Shown here in pieces: positions 1-5,259 of a stretch of DNA of 5,259 nucleotides. Positions within the stretch are counted from its first letter, which is position 1, and every line of letters starts with the position of its first letter. The notes beneath the pieces were generated by a model. The model was not told the origin of the DNA. It saw only the letters and a program-made list of their open reading frames with translations, and did no database searches. The stretch comes from Prolixibacteraceae bacterium. Its GTDB lineage: Bacteria; Bacteroidota; Bacteroidia; Bacteroidales; Prolixibacteraceae. The stretch spans positions 1 to 5,259 of the forward strand of contig DPCJ01000031.1 of the NCBI GenBank assembly GCA_003516705.1, in the 5' to 3' direction. The position numbers and the translations under genes are program-made.

Positions 1-1646
1 TCTTCCTGCCATTTCGAAGGATTTACCTGCATGTCGAGAAACATTTCGGCAGGAGTGATTCCTTCCCACGCATTCTTTTTAGTCACTTTCCGCACAATTT
101 CAGAGGCAATTGTGTTTACCGGTTCCACGCGGCCTTTCTGTGTTTGTATCAGTAGTTTGCTGAAATCAGAAACATGTTTGCTGTTGTATTCAGCATTTTG
201 TGCTGTTGCATTTAAACCCATGAAAGCACCCACAACGAGCACTGCAAAAAGTTTTTTGCGTTCTGCCCTTAATTTTCCCGAGTTCTTAATCAGCGATTTA
301 ATCCGGCTGTTTTTATTGAAAAAGATGAAAACCATTCCAATGGCCATAATCAGGTAGCCAATGTATGTTACTGTTGTGCCAAGTGCATCGTGGTTTACAG
401 AGAGAATGGTGCCTTGTTCATCGTGGTCGTATGACGACTGGAAGAATCTGTATCCTTTGTATTTCAGAATGTTATTCATAAAAATGCGAAAGGGTTTTTC
501 TGTTGCGCCGTCTTTCAGAATTACTTCGCTTGCATACGATGACGGACTGTTTGAACCGGGGTAACGCTCCAACTGAAAATCTTTCAGGTAAATTGAAAAT
601 GGAACTTCGATGATTTTTGAACCATAGGAAATTGCAACTTCAACACCGTCAATATTGGTGGTAACCGGTTCGCCAATTTCGCCTTTTGTGCCAAATACGT
701 TGATTACACGGGTGGTACTACCAACAGTAACTTCTGCCCTGAAAGCATCTTTCATGGCAACTTCGGCATTCTGTACATATTGCAGTTTTGCAATTCCTTT
801 TGAGAGGTATTGTTTAACCGCAAAACTCACATCACCCAGGCTGTAGGCTTTTTGCGTGCTGATTTCAAAAACTGAATCGGGGGCAATTACGCCGGGTTGT
901 TGTCCCATCATTTCCAATACAGCAATTGTGTCGGTTGACTGGGCGAAAAGTACCCCGTTTTGCATAAACATTTTGATTCCATTGTTTACAGGCCTGTCAA
1001 ATCCCAATTCCAGAATGCCGTGCTTTTTTGTTTCACCCGGTTGTAAAAGAAAATCTGTTCTTTTTGTTCCGTTTTCAACCACAATCATGGCAATCAGCGG
1101 ACTTCCGCCCGGGTCGGCTTCCAGTATTTCTTCTGCCGATGGCACAAATCCGATATTTTTGACTCTGACCTGTTTCCCCCCGGCGTTTAATTTCGAACTG
1201 TAACTATTTGCCGTATATGGCGAGAACAGAACCTGTTTTTCATGGTTAACAGTTTCACTGCCAGCCATAGCCTGTACTTTTATAAAAGTGGGTTCGGTAA
1301 TCATAATATTCGATGCCGTGTTTTCCCTGATGTGCATGGTTCCTTCGTACCCCACATAGCGGGTAAGTGCAGCACCGGCAAAAATTACCACAAACGAAAT
1401 GTGAATCAGGAAACCGGGCCAGCGTTTTTGCTGAATCAATTTGTTGGCAAAAATGCTGCCGACAAGATTTACACACATTACAAGTAACAAAATCTCGAAC
1501 CAGCGGGCATTGTAAATCAATATTTTAGCAGTGGTAGTGCCGTAGTCGTTTTCAATGAAAGTGGCGTACCCGATTGACACTGCAAAAATAGTGACAAGAA
1601 TACCTGTGAAAAACATGGAGAAAAAAAGCGAAACAAATTTTTTCAT
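1..1646 (-). CDS. ccsBA: Cytochrome c biogenesis protein ResB/CcsB, N-terminal part of a probable CcsBA fusion (3' end outside window)
   Basis: System II cytochrome c maturation: with CcsA, this inner-membrane protein moves heme to the periplasm and attaches it to CXXCH motifs. The frame is open from ATG at 1646 to the window edge (548 codons, no stop). Membrane helices are seen at about residues 6-28, 50-67, 79-95 and 424-443. His82 in the third helix is where ResB proteins carry a conserved heme-ligating histidine. It is followed by the ResB signature GYEGTMHIREN (about 99-109), a large periplasmic domain, and the typical GYRFFQSSYD segment before helix 4. After helix 4 comes a basic cytoplasmic stretch, a further hydrophobic segment at 466-483, and a GRVEPVNTIASE motif (about 505-516). 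In Bacteroidota that last motif belongs to the linker leading into CcsA, so a fusion is inferred; the CcsA half is not visible. The gene has its own promoter, separated by a terminator from the upstream cytochrome genes, which are its likely substrates. ResB identity is confident; the fusion is likely. Confidence 0.9.
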   Translation of the reverse strand, partial: MKKFVSLFFSMFFTGILVTIFAVSIGYATFIENDYGTTTAKILIYNARWFEILLLVMCVNLVGSIFANKLIQQKRWPGFLIHISFVVIFAGAALTRYVGYEGTMHIRENTASNIMITEPTFIKVQAMAGSETVNHEKQVLFSPYTANSYSSKLNAGGKQVRVKNIGFVPSAEEILEADPGGSPLIAMIVVENGTKRTDFLLQPGETKKHGILELGFDRPVNNGIKMFMQNGVLFAQSTDTIAVLEMMGQQPGVIAPDSVFEISTQKAYSLGDVSFAVKQYLSKGIAKLQYVQNAEVAMKDAFRAEVTVGSTTRVINVFGTKGEIGEPVTTNIDGVEVAISYGSKIIEVPFSIYLKDFQLERYPGSNSPSSYASEVILKDGATEKPFRIFMNNILKYKGYRFFQSSYDHDEQGTILSVNHDALGTTVTYIGYLIMAIGMVFIFFNKNSRIKSLIKNSGKLRAERKKLFAVLVVGAFMGLNATAQNAEYNSKHVSDFSKLLIQTQKGRVEPVNTIASEIVRKVTKKNAWEGITPAEMFLDMQVNPSKWQE

Positions 1647-1678
1647 ACAATCAGTTGTTATCAATTTGCTGAGAAAAT

Positions 1679-1686
1679 CAAATATA
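1679..1686 (-). promoter_or_regulatory. Bacteroidota-type -7 promoter element for the ccsBA gene
   Basis: On the minus strand the sequence reads TATATTTG, an exact match to the TAnnTTTG -7 box used by the primary sigma factor of Bacteroidota. It lies 32 bp before the ATG at 1646, so transcription would begin around 1670-1674 with a leader of roughly 25 bases. The -33 element is poor: at the usual 19-20 bp spacing only the T-rich run of the upstream terminator (about 1703-1709) is present. Its position, directly after the terminator and before the gene, supports it. Inferred from sequence only. Confidence 0.55.
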
Positions 1687-1702
1687 CGTGTTGGTGATTT
1701 AT

Positions 1703-1740
1703 AAAAAAATTCCTTTGCTCTTTGAAAAGCAAAGGAATTT
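1703..1740 (-). terminator. Rho-independent terminator after the tetraheme cytochrome gene
   Basis: A perfect 13-bp inverted repeat (arms 1707-1719 and 1728-1740, 8-base loop 1720-1727) starts 23 bp after the stop codon of the tetraheme cytochrome gene. Reading the minus strand, the hairpin runs directly into seven T residues (1709-1703). On the plus strand there is no comparable T tract, so the signal works for minus-strand transcripts only. It separates the cytochrome genes from ccsBA. The stem is moderate in GC (GC core, AT-rich base) but long and without mismatch. Confidence 0.85.
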
Positions 1741-1763
1741 ATAATAATCCTCTTCTGCCTGAA

Positions 1764-2270
1764 TTATTTTTTCAGGGTTGGGTCGGGGTGAGCAATAGCC
1801 TTGCTGAATTCGGCAAAGTTCCATGGTTTTTTTGCTTCTTTATGGCCATCGGGTTTTTTACCGAGATGGCAAGCTTTACAAGTGGCTTCGGTTGGGTCAA
1901 CCATACCTTTTGCCAGCGCCTGTTCACGGTTTTTCATCACCGCAGCTGTTTTGTACATACTGCCTGGTCCGTGGCACGATTCGCACGATACGCCTTCTTC
2001 AACTTTAATTGTTGCGAGCAAACTTTTGTTTACACTGCCTGCTGTTGAGTGGCATTTCAAACATTCCGGATTTTTTTTGCCGGCATCATCAAGTTTGGCA
2101 TATGCCTGGGCATGACCCGATTTTTGCCATTGGGCATACTGAGCTCCTTTTTCAGGTTTGTTGTGACACATTTTACATCCGTTTGCACCGATGTATTTTG
2201 CCTGAGAATAACCTGCCACACTGATTGTGAAAGCAAATCCTAATACAAGCATTAATCTTAAGTACTTCAT
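1764..2270 (-). CDS. Secreted tetraheme c-type cytochrome, cytochrome c554-like family
   Basis: A 168-residue periplasmic electron carrier. Residues 1-24 form a Sec signal peptide (KYLR start, hydrophobic core LMLVLGFAFTISVAG, probable cleavage near SQA, giving a mature N-terminus around Lys25). Four CXXCH heme-attachment motifs follow: CKMCH 32-36, CLKCH 70-74, CESCH 96-100 and CKACH 131-135. Motif spacing, the WQKSGHA segment after heme 1 and the CESCHGPG segment at heme 3 are typical of cytochrome c554-like proteins. His53, His143 and His161 are candidate distal heme ligands. There is no membrane helix in the mature part and no extra catalytic domain, so electron transfer rather than substrate reduction is the likely role. 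It lies 110 bp downstream of the NapC-like gene on the same strand and is followed by a terminator, so it is probably the last gene of that unit, perhaps with an additional internal promoter. Acceptor partner unknown. Confidence 0.88.
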   Translation of the reverse strand: MKYLRLMLVLGFAFTISVAGYSQAKYIGANGCKMCHNKPEKGAQYAQWQKSGHAQAYAKLDDAGKKNPECLKCHSTAGSVNKSLLATIKVEEGVSCESCHGPGSMYKTAAVMKNREQALAKGMVDPTEATCKACHLGKKPDGHKEAKKPWNFAEFSKAIAHPDPTLKK

Positions 2271-2380
2271 TTTAAAATGATTTTAAGGTTGATATAAAAT
2301 TTAATTCATTGTTTTTCACTGCCTAAATATGCACTAATTTTTAAAAACTGCCAAAAGGATAAATCATGAAAAATATTGAT
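2271..2380 (-). other. Intergenic leader of the tetraheme cytochrome gene, possible weak internal promoter
   Basis: This 110-bp AT-rich gap separates the NapC-like gene from the tetraheme cytochrome gene. No hairpin with a T tract is seen, so read-through from upstream is plausible. On the minus strand TAAATTTT at 2303-2296 matches the TAnnTTTG box at all but the last base, with a TTTA about 20 bp upstream as a poor -33 element; it would give a leader of about 20 bases. This is a weak candidate only, since such matches are frequent in AT-rich DNA. Confidence 0.25.
2272..2286. repeat. 15-bp AT palindrome just upstream of the tetraheme cytochrome start
   Basis: The sequence TTAAAAT-G-ATTTTAA is a perfect 7-bp inverted repeat around one central base. 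It ends one base before the start codon at 2270 and so covers the ribosome-binding region. It could be a small operator site or mere AT-rich symmetry. As RNA it cannot form a stable hairpin, because the arms are almost adjacent and contain only A-T pairs. Confidence 0.3.
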
Positions 2381-3883
2381 TTAATATAATGCCGAGTGGC
2401 AGCTTGAACACAACTCGGTTTGCCATGCATCGCCAATATCGACCGGGTGCCTGAAAGTAAGAACCTCGTTGGGCCCGGCATAAAAAATGCTGTCGCCAAT
2501 AGTTTGTGCTTTAATATTGTGGCATAAATTACAATCTTTTGAAATTACCTTCCCTTGTTCTGTGGCGTGCCGGTTGTTGTGGCACCGGTAGCACCCATCC
2601 GACTCCATGTGGCCAAGATTATTGGGATATGCCTTCCAACTTGCTTTCATAAACGGGAAAATATTGTTTGCATATCCGTTTTGTATTTCAGCAATTGCAA
2701 CATCAACATCCGCTTTCTGGTTCTGTAAAATATCAGGATAGTTTGAATTGTAATATTCTGTAACAACCGATTGAATTGCCATGAATGCACTGTCTTTAGT
2801 TGAATATTCCGGATACAACGATTGCATGGCCAGTGATTTAATTCCGGGTAAAGTCTTTGAAATTTTTCCGTCGGCCATCAATTTGTCGATAAAATTTTGT
2901 GGTGCGTTATAATTGTGCGACGGACGATTGTGGCAGTCTAAACAATCCATCACGCGGGTTTCAAGCGAATCGATTTTTGTCTGGCTTAACCCAAGGTCAT
3001 TGTCGATATAAACATAGCTTTCACCAGTTTTTGTGTTGGTATATCGCACCCATGGAATTACCTGGCGGTTACCTTCAAGTGGTTTGTATTCAATTTTTAC
3101 TTCAGGGCTGATGTGTTGGTGAATTCCTTTCACAACTCCTTCGTTGGTTGTTCGCGTACTCGTTTTTACCAACATCTGAAGCATAACTTCTGTGTTGATA
3201 TCGTCAGTAAGGAATGAGTGTTTCACCCTGAGTTTATCGTCGTAAAATTTCTGCGGCCAGTGACAATGTTCGCAGGTTTCCTGTGCCGGGCGCAAATTGG
3301 CAATCGGGGTGGGGATGGGTTGCGGATATTTTTTTGCAATAACCGAGTAAACCTGGTATAACCCCGATAATTTACTTTTTACATACCAACCGGCACCTTC
3401 ACCCACATGGCATTCAACACAGGCAACCCGCTCGTGTGCCGACCCGTGGTAAGTTGTAAACTCCGGCTCCATTACATTGTGGCACAATTTGCCACAAAAC
3501 TCTACTGATTCGGTGTAATGAAAAGCTTCGTAACTTCCGATTGATGAAATAATAAGCAGAACCACAGTGCCAACAATAAATATGATTCCGGCATTTCTTG
3601 TTTCTGCCGAATTAAAATCGATTACAGGCCAACCCAGTTCTTTGCCTTCCTGTTTTGCTTTGCGGGCCCTTTTCCTGTTGATTCGCATTCCTATCGGAAT
3701 CATCAGCAACCCGATTATCATGAACCCGGGCAGAATGATATAAATAAAAAGCCCGATATAGGAACCCCCAAATCCAAAAGCTGTGTTCAGCAGAAATAGT
3801 GTAAGAATTACAGCAAGATTAAACACTGCAAGTACTGCACCCGAAATCGAAATCCAGTTTCTTATTGATAATGGTAGCTTCAT
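2381..3883 (-). CDS. NapC/NirT-type inner-membrane heptaheme cytochrome c (ImcH-like)
   Basis: Probable quinol-oxidising electron-transfer protein, 500 residues. Three membrane helices (about 11-32, 42-63, 99-117) precede a periplasmic domain; the basic loop after helix 2 (RINRKRARK) places that loop in the cytoplasm and the hemes outside. Seven heme motifs are seen: CGKLCH 130-135 (CX3CH), CVECH 155-159, CEHCH 204-208, CLDCH 314-318, CYRCH 431-435, CNLCH 451-455 and CSSCH 492-496. Hemes 1-3 form the NapC/NirT-like part; Met138 shortly after heme 1 is a possible ligand or quinol-site residue. An HQH pair (255, 257) and an IPWVR segment lie between hemes 3 and 4. Length, three helices and seven hemes match the ImcH type described in Geobacter, as recalled. 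NrfH and NapC are far shorter, with one helix. I chose ATG at 3883; an in-frame TTG three codons earlier (3892) is also possible. It begins 11 bp after the cytochrome b gene, so the two are co-transcribed. Family placement is sure, orthology less so. Confidence 0.85.
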   Translation of the reverse strand: MKLPLSIRNWISISGAVLAVFNLAVILTLFLLNTAFGFGGSYIGLFIYIILPGFMIIGLLMIPIGMRINRKRARKAKQEGKELGWPVIDFNSAETRNAGIIFIVGTVVLLIISSIGSYEAFHYTESVEFCGKLCHNVMEPEFTTYHGSAHERVACVECHVGEGAGWYVKSKLSGLYQVYSVIAKKYPQPIPTPIANLRPAQETCEHCHWPQKFYDDKLRVKHSFLTDDINTEVMLQMLVKTSTRTTNEGVVKGIHQHISPEVKIEYKPLEGNRQVIPWVRYTNTKTGESYVYIDNDLGLSQTKIDSLETRVMDCLDCHNRPSHNYNAPQNFIDKLMADGKISKTLPGIKSLAMQSLYPEYSTKDSAFMAIQSVVTEYYNSNYPDILQNQKADVDVAIAEIQNGYANNIFPFMKASWKAYPNNLGHMESDGCYRCHNNRHATEQGKVISKDCNLCHNIKAQTIGDSIFYAGPNEVLTFRHPVDIGDAWQTELCSSCHSALY

Positions 3884-3894
3884 AACATTCAAAT

Positions 3895-5259
3895 TTAATG
3901 AAACAAGAGTGAGTAAATAATCAACACTGCAAGAATCGTTCCGACACCTAAAGCCAGGTATCCGAATATTTTTATCAACTTCATTTTTGTTGGTGAGAAC
4001 TCAGTTTCAATTGTATATTTTTCAAGTTTACCCGATTTTACAAGACGTTCGTAATCGCGTGGTCTGTCTTGTTTGTACTCTTCGAGCGGAACATGACCCG
4101 TAAAAATTACAGTATCCATCGGGAACGATTCGGGTCGTAAATGGGTATTAAAGAAGTGGATTGTAAAGATAAATACTACGGCCAGCAAAGCTTCATCGCT
4201 GTGAATAATCTGGGCTACATTAATCAGCCAGCCTGGCAGGAATTTAGTAAAAAATTCGGGGAACCAAAGCATGAGTCCGGTTGACCCGATAACCACAACA
4301 CCCCAGAATACAGCGAAGTAGTCGAATTTCTCCCAGTAAGTCCACCGTCCGTAATCTGGTCGCGGTCCAATGCCGATAAACCAGCGGATGGAAGCCCAGA
4401 AATCTTTTAAATCCTGTTTGTTAAACATGAGTGTATTACTTCCGAATATGAAGTTTTTCAGTTTAAGTCCTTTCGATTTTTTTAGCTTGAAAAGCGAAAT
4501 CACGTGATAAATAAAATATCCGAAAGTTACGAGCGCTGCAATACGGTGGAGCACACCAGCAACTTGTGCACCTCCAATCAACTTCGCCATCAGTTTAGCC
4601 CAATCCATGTACGAGAATTTCAGTATCATTCCTGTAAGCGCCAGGGTGATAAAACTTACAATGACAAAAATGTGTGTGATGCGCTGTGTTTTAGTAAATC
4701 TGCGCACATAAACCTGGCGACCTTCAATTTTCGGGTGTTCACGTTTTTTTATCATATGCCCGATAGAACGTGGCAGCCAAAGCAAGGTATGTAAGCCGAA
4801 AATCAGAAAAACGCTGAGCAGGAGCGAAGTCATTGCCCAGAAGGTGTAGTAGAGCCACGGAAATTCCTCTTTATTATAGTGGGTAGCGTGTGTCAGGTAG
4901 CCTGTAAATTTCATGTTGGCATCGGTATGGCATTTCTGACAGGTTTTAACAATATTTCTAGGACCGATAGTTGATTTTGGGTTGTCCATTTTGTAAATAT
5001 TGTGTGCCCCGTGGCAGTCGGAACAACTTGCTGCCTGACCGTATCCCAACTGATGCGCCTTTCCGTGATAAGTTTCAAGATAGGTTTCGGCAAGTTGTTC
5101 ATGGCACTTTCCGCACTGAACGGTTATTTGCGAAGTAAACCTGTCGCTTTTTACATTGGCAATATTATGTGCGGTATGACAGGTTTCACAGGTCGGCAGT
5201 TTCAGGTCTGTTTGTCCCGCTTTATAACCGTGGTCGCTATCCATAAACTGGTCGTAAAT
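3895..5259 (-). CDS. Multiheme cytochrome c / di-heme cytochrome b fusion protein (CbcL-like), 5' end outside window
   Basis: Inner-membrane protein likely exchanging electrons between quinones and periplasmic hemes. The frame is open to the window edge, with five residues (IYDQF) before the internal Met at 5244, so the true start lies upstream. Numbering from that Met, heme motifs are CETCH 19-23, CGKCH 44-48, CSDCH 74-78 and CQKCH 102-106; more hemes and a signal peptide are expected upstream. Six membrane helices follow (about 131-154, 191-210, 231-252, 309-328, 346-366, 426-447). His191, His233, His247, His348 and His363 are candidate b-heme ligands; the 14- and 15-residue spacings of the last two pairs resemble those in FdnI/HydC-type di-heme cytochromes b. 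A cytoplasmic segment after helix 5, containing RPESFPMDTVIFTG (370-383), recurs in this family as I recall it. The c-then-b architecture resembles CbcL of Geobacter. The stop at 3895 is 11 bp before the ImcH-like gene. Domain reading is firm; functional equivalence to CbcL is inference. Confidence 0.87.
   Translation of the reverse strand: MYDQFMDSDHGYKAGQTDLKLPTCETCHTAHNIANVKSDRFTSQITVQCGKCHEQLAETYLETYHGKAHQLGYGQAASCSDCHGAHNIYKMDNPKSTIGPRNIVKTCQKCHTDANMKFTGYLTHATHYNKEEFPWLYYTFWAMTSLLLSVFLIFGLHTLLWLPRSIGHMIKKREHPKIEGRQVYVRRFTKTQRITHIFVIVSFITLALTGMILKFSYMDWAKLMAKLIGGAQVAGVLHRIAALVTFGYFIYHVISLFKLKKSKGLKLKNFIFGSNTLMFNKQDLKDFWASIRWFIGIGPRPDYGRWTYWEKFDYFAVFWGVVVIGSTGLMLWFPEFFTKFLPGWLINVAQIIHSDEALLAVVFIFTIHFFNTHLRPESFPMDTVIFTGHVPLEEYKQDRPRDYERLVKSGKLEKYTIETEFSPTKMKLIKIFGYLALGVGTILAVLIIYSLLFH

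Noticed and set aside
31..1203. Series of plus-strand open frames of 63-115 codons
   Set aside because: They lie antisense to the continuous ResB reading frame, show no recognisable domain, and are shadows of it.
1255..1476. Minus-strand open frame of 73 codons with several Cys and His
   Set aside because: It is an out-of-frame overlap with ResB helices 2-3; the ResB frame itself is unbroken and gives a clear family match, so there is no frameshift here.
1722..2243. Overlapping plus-strand open frames opposite the tetraheme cytochrome
   Set aside because: The opposite strand encodes a signal peptide and four CXXCH motifs in one frame; the plus-strand frames have no such structure.
2296..2375. 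Near-matches to TAnnTTTG in the 110-bp gap, such as TATTTTTC at 2375-2368
   Set aside because: They carry a mismatch at the important last base and lack a good -33 element; only the one at 2303-2296 was kept, as a weak candidate inside the intergenic entry.
2381..3883. Calling the NapC-like protein NrfH or NapC and the locus a nitrite or nitrate reductase operon
   Set aside because: It is about three times as long as NrfH, with three helices and seven hemes, and no NrfA- or NapA-like catalytic subunit is visible in the window.
3895..5244. Treating Met at 5244 as the true start of the cytochrome b/c protein
   Set aside because: The frame stays open to the window edge, no signal peptide follows this Met although heme motifs follow that must be exported, and no promoter or leader is visible.
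1..5259. tRNA, rRNA, CRISPR array, insertion sequence or attachment site
   Set aside because: Nothing with the required repeats, transposase frame or RNA fold was seen; nearly all the window is coding and gaps are at most about 120 bp.

Overview
The window reads entirely on the minus strand. It holds a compact multiheme c-type cytochrome module plus the start of a system II cytochrome c maturation gene. Features that fit a member of the Bacteroidota are: no Shine-Dalgarno-like purine tracts before the starts, a TAnnTTTG-type promoter (TATATTTG), the sequence character of the ResB protein with its ResB-CcsA fusion-type linker, and moderate AT-richness. Genus cannot be told; an anaerobic or facultative respirer is the most reasonable inference.

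In transcription order (high to low coordinates) the layout is as follows. (1) 5259-3895 is the 3' part of a membrane protein that joins a periplasmic multiheme c domain (four CXXCH motifs visible, more probably upstream) to a six-helix di-heme cytochrome b domain, the architecture known from CbcL-type proteins. (2) 3883-2381, only 11 bp downstream, is a 500-residue NapC/NirT-type inner-membrane cytochrome with three membrane helices and seven heme motifs, the first being the unusual CX3CH; its architecture matches ImcH-type proteins. (3) 2270-1764, after a 110-bp gap, is a small secreted tetraheme cytochrome of the c554-like type. (4) 1740-1703 is a strong rho-independent terminator closing this group. 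(5) A promoter at 1686-1679 begins just beyond it and drives (6) 1646-1, the N-terminal 548 residues of a ResB/CcsB protein, very likely the front half of a fused CcsBA cytochrome c synthase. This last gene runs off the window edge and is easily missed because no stop codon is present.

As a working model, the cytochrome b and NapC-like proteins take electrons from the quinone pool in the inner membrane, pass them to periplasmic hemes, and the soluble tetraheme protein carries them onward to a terminal reductase or an outer-membrane conduit outside the window. The adjacent CcsBA would attach heme to all of these proteins. At least 15 covalent heme sites are encoded in about 3.5 kb. The terminal electron acceptor cannot be deduced from this window.
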